From Terrabacter sp. MAHUQ-38 (GTDB taxonomy: Bacteria; Actinomycetota; Actinomycetes; Actinomycetales; Dermatophilaceae): a stretch of DNA of 64,000 nt. Below are positions 55,789 to 64,000 of this stretch, piece after piece. The notes beneath the pieces were generated by a model. That model had not been told where the DNA came from and made no database searches. It was given only the letters and a program-made list of their open reading frames with translations. A program made the position numbers and the translations under genes. Numbering within the stretch: the first letter of the stretch is position 1; each line of letters begins with the position of its first letter. The stretch is taken from the NCBI RefSeq assembly GCF_014518425.1, contig NZ_JACVCU010000009.1, positions 1 to 64,000 on the forward strand, read 5' to 3'.

Positions 55789-56945
55789 TGCGCGTCGGCT
55801 ACGTGTGCGCCGACCCGGGTGTCCCGGTCTTCGGGCTGAAGGGCGCCTCGGTTCACGCGCAGGCCGTCATGCTCGAGCTGGTGCGCGGCGGCGCCGAGGT
55901 CGAGCTCTTCGCCGCACGTCTCGGCGCACCGGCGCCGACCGGGCTGTCGGGGATCAGGGTCAACGTTCTCGGGCGGCCCGCCTCGCGCGACCTGGCCCGC
56001 CGCGAACGTGAGCTCCAGCAGGCCGACGAACAGCTGCCCGCACGGCTGGCAGGGGGCCGGCCGTTCGACCTCGTCTACGAGCGCTTCTCCCTCTGGAGCA
56101 CCGCCGGGATGCGGCACGCGGCGGCCGCGGGCCTTCCCTCGATCCTCGAGGTGAACGCCCCGCTCGTCGAGGAGCAGGCCGAGCACCGGGGACTGGTCGA
56201 CCGGCCAGAGGCCCAGCGCCGGGCCGCGACGGCGCTACGTCTCGCCGGCGCCGCCATCTGCGTCTCGGAGCCCGTCGCCGCGTGGGTGCGCGCGGTCGCA
56301 CCGACCACCCCGGTACACGTGGTGCCCAACGGCGTCGACGCGGCGCGGTTCGACGTCCCTCGTGGTGCGCGCAGTTCCGCCCGGGCGCCCGCCTTCACCG
56401 TCGCGTTCGTGGGCACGCTCAAACCCTGGCACGGGGTGGAGGTGCTCGTGCAGGCGATCGCTGCGCTGGCCGACGTGCACCTGCTCGTGGTCGGAGACGG
56501 CCCCGAGCGCGAGTCGCTCGAACGACTGGCGATCGCACTTCGGGTCGCGCACCGGGTCCACTTCCGCGGCTCGGTGGCCCCCGAGGCGATGCCCGCAGAG
56601 CTGGCCCGGGCGGATGCCGCCGCGGCGCCCTACCCGGTCGCGGAGTGCTACTTCTCCCCGCTCAAGGTCTTCGAGTACCTGGCAGCCGGACTGCCCGTGG
56701 TCGCCAGCCGCTCCGGGCAGCTACCACAGCTGCTCACGGACGGTGCCGACGCCCTGCTCGTCCCGCCAGGTGACCCCGTCGTCCTCGCGCACGCGCTGTC
56801 GCGACTGCGTGACGACGTGCAGCTGCGCGAGAGGCTGGGCGCCACCGCCCGAGTAACGGCACAGCGGCACACCTGGGCACGCGTGGTCGCCACCTCCCTG
56901 GCGGCCGTCGGCCTACGCCTGCCGGCGGGTTCGGTGGCGGTCTGA
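55788..56945 (+). CDS. glycosyltransferase family 4 protein
   Basis: 385 residues, a second GT4-type enzyme. MRVGYVCADPGVPVFGLKGA at the N-terminus has a GxxGA acceptor loop. Donor-side motifs are VGTLKPWHGVEVLVQAI, SPLKVFEYLAAGLPVVAS and LLVPPGDPVVLAHAL. Start and previous stop share one base (TGATG). Together with the two transferases encoded upstream it suggests assembly of a glycan of at least three linkages. Confidence 0.87.
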   Translation: MRVGYVCADPGVPVFGLKGASVHAQAVMLELVRGGAEVELFAARLGAPAPTGLSGIRVNVLGRPASRDLARRERELQQADEQLPARLAGGRPFDLVYERFSLWSTAGMRHAAAAGLPSILEVNAPLVEEQAEHRGLVDRPEAQRRAATALRLAGAAICVSEPVAAWVRAVAPTTPVHVVPNGVDAARFDVPRGARSSARAPAFTVAFVGTLKPWHGVEVLVQAIAALADVHLLVVGDGPERESLERLAIALRVAHRVHFRGSVAPEAMPAELARADAAAAPYPVAECYFSPLKVFEYLAAGLPVVASRSGQLPQLLTDGADALLVPPGDPVVLAHALSRLRDDVQLRERLGATARVTAQRHTWARVVATSLAAVGLRLPAGSVAV

Positions 56946-58762
56946 TGGGCCGTCGGCGCAGCGACCTCCGGTCGGCGGTCCCCAGCCTCTGGCACACGCT
57001 CGGCGTGCTGCGACCGCACGTGAAGCCCGAGCGCGCCCTGCTCGCGGGCGGTCTGGTGGCGCTCCTGGCGGAGGTCGTCTTCCGTCTCATCGAACCTTGG
57101 CCGCTCAAGGTCGTCATCGACGCGGCGGTGGCTCAGGGCGCGAGCTCGCGGCCGGACATCACGCGCCTGATGGTGCTCGCCTCGGTGGCGGTGGTCCTCG
57201 CCGCCGGACTGCGCGCCGGCGCGTCGTACCTTGCGACGGTGGCGCTGGCGCTGGCGGGCACCCGGGCGATGACGCGTGTGCGTGCCGCGGTCTTCGAGCA
57301 CCTGCTCGGCTTGTCGCTGCGTTACTACGGACGAGCTCGCACCGGGGACCTCGTGACCCGACTCGTCGGCGACGTGGGTCGTCTGCAGGACGTTGCGGTC
57401 ACCGCGGCCCTCCCGCTCGTCAGCAACGTCGTCACCCTCATGGGGATGGTCGCCGTGATGGTGGTGCTCGACCCCCTCCTCGGCCTCGTGGTGCTAGGCG
57501 CGTTCCCGGTCTTCGCCCTGACGAGCGCTCGGCGGGGGCGCCGCATCACCACGGCCGCCCGCCGCCAGCGCCAGCGCGATGGCGACCTCGCCAGCACGGC
57601 AGCCGAGAGCCTGGCCGCGATGCCGCTCGTCCACGCGTACGGACTCGAGTCCCTGCTCAAGGAGCGGTTCGCCGCGAGCAACCGGCGCAGCCTCAAGGAG
57701 GGTGCCAGGGCCACCCGGCTGTCCGCCGGCCTCGAGCGGCAGACCGACCTCATCGTCGGCGCCGCCAGTGCCCTGGTCGTCTTCGCGGGAGGTATGCGTG
57801 TCGTGCGCGGGGACCTCACGCCCGGTGAGCTCGTGGTGTTCATCACCTACCTCAAGGGAGCCTTCAAGCCGATGCGTGACCTGGCCAAGTACACCGGCCG
57901 GATCGCCAAGGCGGCGGCCTCCGGTGAACGGCTCCTGGCCGTGTTCGCCGAGCGACCCGACATCGCGGACGAGCCGGGGGCTCCCGACGCTCCCCGGTTC
58001 CGCGGCCACGTTCGGCTCGAGGACGTCACGGTCGACTACGGGGTCGGCCGGCCAGCCCTCCAGGGCCTCAGCCTCGACGTGCCCGCGGGCACTCGTCTGG
58101 GCCTCGTGGGCCCCTCCGGGTCGGGCAAGTCGACGCTTGCGGCGCTGCTCCTGCGCCTGCAGGATCCTGACTCCGGGCGGGTCCTCGTCGACGGCCGGGA
58201 CGTGCGCGAGTACGCCGTGGCGTCGGTACGTGCACAGCAGGCCATCGTGCTGCAGGACTCGATGCTGTTCGCGGCGACGGTACGCGACAACATCCGCCTG
58301 GGCTGCCCTGGTGCGACCGACGCCGACGTCGAGCGAGCGGCACGGATGGCCTCGGCTCACGGCTTCATCACCGAGACCCTGGGCGGCTACGACACGGAGC
58401 TGGGCGAACGCGGTGCCACGCTCTCAGGGGGTCAACGCCAGCGGCTCGCCGTCGCCCGAGCGATGGTGCGGGACCCGTCGATCATCATCCTCGACGAGGC
58501 GACGACCGGGCTGGATGCGGTGAACCAGCGTGAGGTCGCCGACGCGCTCCACCGTCTCTGCACCGGCCGCACCAGCGTGGTCATCTCGCACGACCTCGAG
58601 GCCGTGCTCGACTGTGATCTCGTGGCCTGCCTCGACCAGGGCCGCCTGGCCGAGCTGGGGCCACCGCGCCAGCTGCTCGAGCGACGCGACAGCGTGTTCG
58701 CCACCCTCCGCAAGGCAGGTCGGGCAGACGCGACTCGGAACGCCGTCGATGCTCACCCCTGA
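56945..58762 (+). CDS. ABC exporter, fused permease-ATPase
   Basis: 605 residues, ABCB/MsbA-type half transporter. An N-terminal six-helix membrane domain (about 30-310) is followed by the ATPase: Walker A GPSGSGKST, signature LSGGQRQRLAVARAM, Walker B IIILDEATT and an H-loop His in ISHDLEAV. It acts as a dimer to flip or export a lipid-linked or hydrophobic product. It overlaps the upstream transferase gene by one base and the downstream kinase gene by 14, so it probably exports the operon's glycosylated product. Confidence 0.9.
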   Translation: MGRRRSDLRSAVPSLWHTLGVLRPHVKPERALLAGGLVALLAEVVFRLIEPWPLKVVIDAAVAQGASSRPDITRLMVLASVAVVLAAGLRAGASYLATVALALAGTRAMTRVRAAVFEHLLGLSLRYYGRARTGDLVTRLVGDVGRLQDVAVTAALPLVSNVVTLMGMVAVMVVLDPLLGLVVLGAFPVFALTSARRGRRITTAARRQRQRDGDLASTAAESLAAMPLVHAYGLESLLKERFAASNRRSLKEGARATRLSAGLERQTDLIVGAASALVVFAGGMRVVRGDLTPGELVVFITYLKGAFKPMRDLAKYTGRIAKAAASGERLLAVFAERPDIADEPGAPDAPRFRGHVRLEDVTVDYGVGRPALQGLSLDVPAGTRLGLVGPSGSGKSTLAALLLRLQDPDSGRVLVDGRDVREYAVASVRAQQAIVLQDSMLFAATVRDNIRLGCPGATDADVERAARMASAHGFITETLGGYDTELGERGATLSGGQRQRLAVARAMVRDPSIIILDEATTGLDAVNQREVADALHRLCTGRTSVVISHDLEAVLDCDLVACLDQGRLAELGPPRQLLERRDSVFATLRKAGRADATRNAVDAHP

Positions 58763-60002
58763 CGACGCCGAGCTGCTCGCGCGCGACCCCGGACTCGAGG
58801 GCGCGTGGCGGCTGCTCGACCCCGAGGCGGCGACGGCGCTCGTCCGCGAGGCGGCCCACCCGAGCCTCGCACGCGAGCTGCGGGTCACCGTCGACTACCT
58901 GCGCTACAAGCCCTCGACGAGCCTCGTTGCCGGCCTGCGACTGGACTGCTTCGACGGCGTGCGGTGGGCCTACGCCGTCGCGGGATCGCGCGGGCACGCG
59001 GGCAAGCTGACGAAACACGTGACGAGCGACGTCCGCGGACTCGACGGCTTCGCCCCACGCGTGACCGGGGACCTCGTGCTCGTGGCGCCAGTGCGCGCCG
59101 ACCCCCGGCTCAAGACAGCCCTTCGCGTGATGTCGCGGCCGTTCCTCGTCGTGGATCACGGCGAGGCGAGCGAGGTGCTCCGCTACCGCCCTCACCGACG
59201 GCTCGTGGTTCGCGTGGATGGCGCGGCGGGGCCCCTCGCAGTCGTGCGGGGGTATCCCGGGCCGGCTGCCAGGACGATGCTGGCCGCCTGCCGCTCGCTC
59301 AGCGGCGCGGGCCTGCCGGTGCCACGCAGGCTCGCCCTGCGGCGTGGCGGCCGACTCGTGGTGTTCGAGCACCTTCCCGGTGTCGCGGCATCCGATGGCA
59401 CCGACCCGGCCTTGCTCGCCGCGGCGGGAGCCCTGCTCGCGCGCGTCCAGGCGGTCGCCCCGCACCGGCGTCTGACCGAGCTCGACTGTGCCCGGCTCGC
59501 CCAGGGCTCGCTCGGTGCGGTGCAGGCACTGGTTCCCGACGGCCTGGCGCTCGCCGAGGCCGTCGTCCGCTGCTCCCTCGACCGGCTCGCCGCAGCGCAG
59601 GACGGGGCACCGGTGACGGCCCATGGCGACTTCTCCGCCGACCAGCTGCTCGTGCACGGGGACAGGGTGTCGCTGCTGGACCTGGACCGTGCAGCAGCCG
59701 ACGGGCCGGCCGGCGACCCGGCGTCGTGGTTCGCCGCCGAGGCCGTGGCCGGCCGCTGGGATGCAGGCGCCGACCCTCGCGACGTCCTGGCGCCCCTCCT
59801 CGACTCCCTCCTCGGGTCCGGGAAGGGCCAGCAGGCGGCGCGCACGAGACGGAACGTGGACGAGACCCTGGGCGCCCGGACGGCTCTGGCCCTGCTGGCT
59901 CGCGTCGCCGAGCCGTTTCGGGTGCGGGCACCGGGAACAGCCTGGGCAGGTCGTTGTCACGGCCTCGTCGAGGCGGCCGCTCGACAGGTGGGACTGGCGT
60001 GA
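58749..60002 (+). CDS. APH-fold phosphotransferase
   Basis: 417 residues, aminoglycoside-phosphotransferase/choline-kinase fold. The catalytic loop reads HGDFSADQLLV and the metal-binding motif LLDLDRAA, so both catalytic aspartates are present. The usual Asn of the HGDxxxxN loop is Gln, as in maltokinase-type sugar kinases (HGDxHLGQ). It therefore more likely phosphorylates a sugar or small polar molecule than confers drug resistance (inference). The ATG overlaps the exporter gene by 14 bases; the ribosome site is weak. Confidence 0.78.
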   Translation: MLTPDDAELLARDPGLEGAWRLLDPEAATALVREAAHPSLARELRVTVDYLRYKPSTSLVAGLRLDCFDGVRWAYAVAGSRGHAGKLTKHVTSDVRGLDGFAPRVTGDLVLVAPVRADPRLKTALRVMSRPFLVVDHGEASEVLRYRPHRRLVVRVDGAAGPLAVVRGYPGPAARTMLAACRSLSGAGLPVPRRLALRRGGRLVVFEHLPGVAASDGTDPALLAAAGALLARVQAVAPHRRLTELDCARLAQGSLGAVQALVPDGLALAEAVVRCSLDRLAAAQDGAPVTAHGDFSADQLLVHGDRVSLLDLDRAAADGPAGDPASWFAAEAVAGRWDAGADPRDVLAPLLDSLLGSGKGQQAARTRRNVDETLGARTALALLARVAEPFRVRAPGTAWAGRCHGLVEAAARQVGLA

Positions 60003-61123
60003 GCCGTTGGCTGGGCGCGCCGGTCCAGGTCGTCGACGGCGATGCCCGGCTGAACCTTCGGCGGGTCTGGCCGAGGGAGCACGGCGTCCTGCACCTCGAG
60101 TACGCCCACGACAGCAACCGCGTGGGTGCCCAGCTGCTGCCCGACGAGCACGCCAGACGACGGCTGCTCCGTCGCACGCCCGGCCTGGACGCCATCGAGG
60201 ACGACGACCCCGAATCTCGGCTGCTCGTGCACCGCGCGGGTGTGGACCGGCGGCTCACCGGCCTGGCTGCGCTCGTCGCCCAGCCTGGTGCCCACGTCGT
60301 CTCCCACGTGCCGGAGCGCCGAGGCGTGGTACGCCTCCACGACGGTTCGTACGCCCGCGCCCTGAGGCACGGACGTTCGGGCCAAGCCGTGGCGTCCGTG
60401 GAACGGGCCAGGGCCGCATCCGGTGGGACGTTCGTGGTGCCCCGCCTGCTCGGGCACGACATCGAGACGAGCACCACCGTGTGGGCGCCGCTGGAGGGGC
60501 CGACCCTCCTTGCCCTGGCGACTGCGCGGCCCTCCACGTCGGTGCTCGCCGCCGCGTGGAGGGCCGCCGGGCGGGCGGTCCGCGCGCTCCACGACGGCGA
60601 CCGCGCAGGGCTGCCCCACCACGGGCCCGTCGAGGAGCTCGCCGTCACGCGTCGATGGCTCTCGGCCGCCGGCGCATGGCGACTCCTGCCGCCCCGCGGC
60701 GACCACCCGGCATACGAGGAGCTCCTGCACGGCGAGCCGGGAGCGCTGGGCCTCCTGCACCGCGACCTCCATGACAAGCAGGTGCTCGTCGGCCCGCAGC
60801 TGGGACTCCTGGACCTCGACACCTTGGCTGCCGGCGAGCGGGCGCTCGACCTCGGCAACGTGCTCGCGCATCTCGACCTTCGCTGTGCTCAGGGACTGCT
60901 CGACCCGCGGTCGGCGGCCGTGGCGGCTGAGGCCTTCCTGGCCGGGGCGGCGCCCGACCCGGCCACGACGCACCGGATCGCGGCGTACCGGGCGGTGACC
61001 CGACTGCGCCTCACCGGGCTGTACGCCTTCCGGCCCCGGTGGCACGGACTGGCTCGCGCCTGGGACCGGGAGCTGTGGGCCGACACCGAGAAGGCTTCCC
61101 CGAGGCATTCCGCCCTGTCGTGA
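59999..61123 (+). CDS. APH-fold phosphotransferase
   Basis: 374 residues, a second and diverged APH-like kinase. The catalytic loop is LLHRDLHDKQVLVG and the metal motif GLLDLDTLAAGERALDLGN. As in the preceding kinase, Gln replaces the usual Asn. The GTG start overlaps the previous stop (GTGA), so it is the last gene of the six-gene operon. Two kinases in series could phosphorylate different positions or substrates; neither substrate is known. Confidence 0.78.
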   Translation: MSRWLGAPVQVVDGDARLNLRRVWPREHGVLHLEYAHDSNRVGAQLLPDEHARRRLLRRTPGLDAIEDDDPESRLLVHRAGVDRRLTGLAALVAQPGAHVVSHVPERRGVVRLHDGSYARALRHGRSGQAVASVERARAASGGTFVVPRLLGHDIETSTTVWAPLEGPTLLALATARPSTSVLAAAWRAAGRAVRALHDGDRAGLPHHGPVEELAVTRRWLSAAGAWRLLPPRGDHPAYEELLHGEPGALGLLHRDLHDKQVLVGPQLGLLDLDTLAAGERALDLGNVLAHLDLRCAQGLLDPRSAAVAAEAFLAGAAPDPATTHRIAAYRAVTRLRLTGLYAFRPRWHGLARAWDRELWADTEKASPRHSALS

Positions 61124-61178
61124 GCCGGTCCTCTGCGTGGGTATACGGGTGGCATCGACAGCGTCCAGGAGGTTCGGC

Positions 61179-61523
61179 ATGCGACGGATGGCCCAGGCCC
61201 AAGGCCTCTTCAACGTGCTCGGGGGCGTCTGGCCACTGGTGAGCATCCGCACCTTCGAGGCGGTGTACGGGCCCAAGACCGACCGCTGGCTCGTCTACAC
61301 GGTCGGCGGGCTGCTGACGGCGGTCGGCTCGGCCCAGCTCCTCAGCCGCGACCCGGCGCAGCTCCGGGTCGCTCGGGCCTTGGGGGTCGGCACAGCGGCC
61401 ACGCTGCTCACGATCGACCTGGTCTACGTGCCGAAGGGCAGGATCAGCCGGATGTACCTGCAGGACGCGGCGTGCGAGATCGCCTGGTTGGCCGGCTGGG
61501 CGTGGACGTCGCCTCGACGGTGA
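61179..61523 (+). CDS. small membrane protein, unknown
   Basis: 114 residues with three hydrophobic stretches (FNVLGGVWPLVSI, WLVYTVGGLLTAVGSAQLL, and ALGVGTAATLLTIDLVYV), so probably an inner-membrane protein. No family recognised by name; similar small proteins occur in many actinobacteria. AGGAGG precedes the ATG at 61179; a longer frame from 61137 is rejected. It is 55 bases after the glycoconjugate operon with no terminator seen between, so read-through is possible. Confidence 0.75.
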   Translation: MRRMAQAQGLFNVLGGVWPLVSIRTFEAVYGPKTDRWLVYTVGGLLTAVGSAQLLSRDPAQLRVARALGVGTAATLLTIDLVYVPKGRISRMYLQDAACEIAWLAGWAWTSPRR

Positions 61524-61639
61524 CGCTGCAGGGACCCGCGTTCCGCCCCGGTTGCCGTGGGGCCGGCGACGAACTCGTCATCGGGTGCGGTGACGCGCGG
61601 TTCGACGGGCAGCTGCGGCCGCGTGGGTATGGACCTTCC

Positions 61640-62341
61640 ATGGAGCCGATTCCCGAGACACATGAGGCCCTGCTCGAGCTGGAACGGTACGGCGACGTGG
61701 AGCTGCGGGGGGACCTGAATCGCTTGACGGCGACGGCCAAGGAACGGGTCCCGGGCCTGATGGGCGTCAGCCTCGCGCTGGTGACGGAGGACCTGGTGCT
61801 CACCTACGTCGCGAGTGGCGTGGACATCGCTGCGCTCGACGCCGTCCAGTACGTCGATGACGGACCGTGCCTGGAGGCCATCCGGCAGGGGGAGACGGTC
61901 CGGAGTGACACCGACTCGCTGCTCGACGAAGGCAAGTGGCAGCTTTTCGCCCAGGCGAATGCCGCGGCCGGCATTCGCAGCACTCTGTCGATGCCCATCC
62001 GACCGAACAACGTGGTGACGGGCGGGGTGAACCTCTACGGCGCCGCGAGCGACACTTTCGACGGGCAGGTGGAGCAGCTCGCGAGCATGTTCGGTGCCTG
62101 GGCGCCTGGTGCGGTGGCGAACGCCGACCTGTCGTTCGAGACCCGGTTGGAAGCGGTGAAGAGCCCGGAGCGGCTGAGGGGACAGGTGTATCGCGACCAG
62201 GCGATCGGGCTGCTGGTGGCGGCGCGCGGGCTCGAGCCCGACGCGGCCGAGGAGAGACTGCGGAACGCCGCTGCCCGGGCTGGTGTCGCCGTCTTCGTGC
62301 TCGCCCGCGCGCTGGTGCAGGCATTCGACCCGGAGGCCTGA
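61640..62341 (+). CDS. GAF-ANTAR domain protein
   Basis: 233 residues. A GAF sensor domain (about 15-155; segments VSLALVTEDLVLTYVASG, DDGPCLEAIRQGETV and GIRSTLSMPIR) precedes a C-terminal ANTAR-like RNA-binding domain (DQAIGLLVAARGLEPDAAEE). ANTAR proteins bind paired hairpins in nascent mRNA to prevent termination; GAF-ANTAR forms are common in actinobacteria as stress or signal regulators. ATG 61640 was chosen on homology of the following helix; the ribosome site is poor. The 116-base gap upstream shows nothing recognisable. Confidence 0.82.
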   Translation: MEPIPETHEALLELERYGDVELRGDLNRLTATAKERVPGLMGVSLALVTEDLVLTYVASGVDIAALDAVQYVDDGPCLEAIRQGETVRSDTDSLLDEGKWQLFAQANAAAGIRSTLSMPIRPNNVVTGGVNLYGAASDTFDGQVEQLASMFGAWAPGAVANADLSFETRLEAVKSPERLRGQVYRDQAIGLLVAARGLEPDAAEERLRNAAARAGVAVFVLARALVQAFDPEA

Positions 62342-62393
62342 GCCGGACTGCTTCTTGCGCAGCCGCTGCAGGGTCGGGGGGAGGGACGACGAG

Positions 62394-62423
62394 GGCCCCG
62401 GCACGTCACGGCATGCCGGGACC
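62394..62423. terminator. bidirectional terminator between convergent genes
   Basis: A 10-bp stem with one mismatch (62394-62403 with 62414-62423) and a 10-base loop between the GAF-ANTAR stop and the stop of the minus-strand secreted protein gene. Confidence 0.65.
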
Positions 62424-62447
62424 TCCTCGATCCGGTCAGGTCAGGAG

Positions 62448-64000
62448 TCAGGTCAGCCGGAAGAGCGCCGAGATGCTCGACCCGTCGGCGGCGGTCGCCG
62501 TGACCCGGTAGCAGGTGCCGGCTCCCTTCGGCGTCTTCCAGTTGTAGACGAACCGGCCCTGGACGGTGTCGTATCGCAGCGACGTGTTGCCGGACGTGAG
62601 GAGCTCCACCTGGTCGGTCGGACCGGTGGTGCAGTCAGTTCCCTTCGCGGACAGCTGGACGTCGCCCACGTTCGTGACTTCCGTTGTGCCGGCGAAGATC
62701 ACGAAGGCCATCGGGACGGTGGACCCGCCCCTGACGGTGTTGACGACGCCGTCCATGTCGACGGGGCTCGCGAAACCGTTCACGGTCCAGGAGTCGACCG
62801 TGTACGTGCGCTCCTCGCTGGTCGTGTTGCCCGCGACGTCCGTGGCCGTGGCGCGCAGTGCGTGCGTGCCGACCTCGGCCGAGTAGCCGGTCACGACGCA
62901 CGACTGGGGCCCGGATCCCGAGTCCGCCGCCGAACACGTCGGCGCCGCCGGAGTGGTCCCGAGCACGTAGTGGTCACCCTCGTCGATGGCGCCGCCCAAG
63001 GTGAGGTCCGGGGCGGTCTGGTCGACCTTGACGGACAGGGCCGCCGTTCCGACGTTGCCGGTGGCGTCGGCGGCCTTCAGGGCGACCGTGTACTGCCCGT
63101 CGCGCAGCTCCACGGGGCTGTCGTACACGGCCGGGGTGGCGTCACCGAGCTGGTACTCGGTGGAGGCGACCCCTTCGTTGTCCGTCGCCTCGACCTCCAG
63201 GCGTGCACCGGCCGGCGTCCAGCCGTTCACGCCTTCGGGCGTGACAGTCCCGGTCACCGTCGGCGGCTTGGTGTCCGTGGACACCGTGCTGGGCGTGCCG
63301 ACGGCGGCCGGCGCGATGGTGAGCTTGTCGACGTCGGGCGCGTACTTCGTCGCGTTGCCGAACACGAGCGAGCCTGCCGCTGTGGTGAGCTCGACCGGGA
63401 TGGTGCGCTCGAGGAAGCTGTTCCACGCGTACGTGTAGCGGAAGTACGCGTGGCCTGCTCCGGCGGCGCTGCCGCCCGTCTCGGTCGCGTCGAGCCGGCG
63501 GTCGACCACCTGGGGGTTGTAGGCGTGCGCTCCTCCGAGCTCGGCGTTCGCGTACGTGACCGTGACGTCGTAGAGGCCGGGCCGGTCGAAGCCGGCGGCG
63601 CGGGGGACCTCGAAGGTGTTGGCTGCACCGTTGCCGACGAAGCCGACGCCCTTCAGGCCCGACGCGTTGGTGCCGGAGGCCGACGCGTAGGTGTTGACCA
63701 CCGTGGCCCCGTGCCGGACCGCATTCTCCGCCTCCACCGTGACGGCGGCGGCGTCAGCGGCCGCCGCTCGGATCGTGGTCACCTGCTGGAGCAGGACGCC
63801 GGCGGGGGAGCGCAGCTCGATCTCGTTGATGCCCTGCGCGAGGTGGACCCTCGCCGTGGAGCGCCACACGCCGGCTCCGGGTGCCGACACACTCGTCACG
63901 GGCCGGCCGTTGACCGTGACGTCGACCGTGCTGGCCCCGGCGGTGCGGTAGTCGAGCGCGACGTCGTAGTAGCCGGTGTCCCAGGCGGCGGCATACACCT
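62448..64000 (-). CDS. secreted multidomain protein, C-terminal part (partial)
   Basis: The frame is open to the right edge, so only the last 517 or so residues are seen and the N-terminus is missing. Visible parts: the end of a carbohydrate-binding-like beta domain, a second one starting VEAENAVRHGATVV and containing AYNPQVVDRRLDA and APDVDKLTI, an Ig-like segment (VEATDNEGVASTEYQLGD), a further repeat with a Cys pair (CSAADSGSGPQSC), and a C-terminal PxKF-type domain in which the motif reads VPMAFVIF. No sortase signal is present. The second domain resembles the last domain of the GH39-like protein. It is probably the tail of a secreted carbohydrate-active enzyme. Confidence 0.8.
   Translation of the reverse strand, partial: VYAAAWDTGYYDVALDYRTAGASTVDVTVNGRPVTSVSAPGAGVWRSTARVHLAQGINEIELRSPAGVLLQQVTTIRAAAADAAAVTVEAENAVRHGATVVNTYASASGTNASGLKGVGFVGNGAANTFEVPRAAGFDRPGLYDVTVTYANAELGGAHAYNPQVVDRRLDATETGGSAAGAGHAYFRYTYAWNSFLERTIPVELTTAAGSLVFGNATKYAPDVDKLTIAPAAVGTPSTVSTDTKPPTVTGTVTPEGVNGWTPAGARLEVEATDNEGVASTEYQLGDATPAVYDSPVELRDGQYTVALKAADATGNVGTAALSVKVDQTAPDLTLGGAIDEGDHYVLGTTPAAPTCSAADSGSGPQSCVVTGYSAEVGTHALRATATDVAGNTTSEERTYTVDSWTVNGFASPVDMDGVVNTVRGGSTVPMAFVIFAGTTEVTNVGDVQLSAKGTDCTTGPTDQVELLTSGNTSLRYDTVQGRFVYNWKTPKGAGTCYRVTATAADGSSISALFRLT

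Overview
The window is about 70% GC, gene-dense, with frequent 1-14 nt gene overlaps, GTG/TTG starts, a DtxR/IdeR-type iron box, and many LacI regulators and CUT1 sugar transporters. This points to a soil or plant-associated high-GC Gram-positive bacterium, an actinobacterium probably of the Micrococcales (an Intrasporangiaceae-like genome would fit; the family assignment is inference). No rRNA, tRNA, CRISPR array, insertion sequence or phage gene was recognised.

Layout. (1) 1-6935: the tail of an amino-acid ABC ATPase, a sarcosine-oxidase-like flavoenzyme, an N-terminally short NAD-glutamate dehydrogenase, a DUF2652/SRPBCC protein and a zinc alcohol dehydrogenase. (2) 6947-21852: sugar locus 1, with a LacI regulator, GH2 beta-galactosidase, GH36 alpha-galactosidase, a binding protein with two permeases, a GH43 enzyme and a secreted alginate-lyase-like multidomain protein. 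Three sites of the form GGGATARCGTTMTCCC tie it together. (3) 21941-31466: an iron-box CopD-like membrane protein, an MFS sugar porter with a universal stress protein, a GH13 alpha-glucosidase overlapping a small unknown gene, a large ATPase-LuxR regulator and SerA. (4) 31546-41708: sugar locus 2, with a secreted GH39-like multidomain glycosidase divergent from a LacI regulator, then a binding protein, two permeases and a GH63-like glycosidase; its operator is TCGAACCGGTTCGA. (5) 41768-53174: sugar locus 3, with two Lpl-type permeases and a binding protein, an AGE-family epimerase, glycerate kinase, a 2-hydroxyacid dehydrogenase, LacI, an alpha/beta hydrolase and a GH43 beta-xylosidase. Sites related to GGMAAGCGCTTTCC lie at every promoter region. 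(6) 53403-61123: six overlapping genes (three glycosyltransferases, an ABC exporter and two APH-fold kinases), which look like a glycoconjugate synthesis and export operon of unknown product. (7) 61179-64000: a small membrane protein, a GAF-ANTAR protein and the C-terminal part of a secreted adhesive or carbohydrate-binding protein that runs off the right edge.

How the genes work together: each of the three sugar loci has its own repressor and operator, its own CUT1 binding protein and permease pair, and its own hydrolases. None has an ATPase, so they probably share an MsiK/MsmK-like ATPase encoded elsewhere. Loci 1 and 2 combine secreted polymer-attacking enzymes with cytoplasmic exo-enzymes suited to galactose- or arabinose-rich plant glycans (inference). 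Locus 3 couples oligosaccharide uptake to a glycerate branch. The best candidate for an undescribed system is the six-gene operon at 53403-61123.
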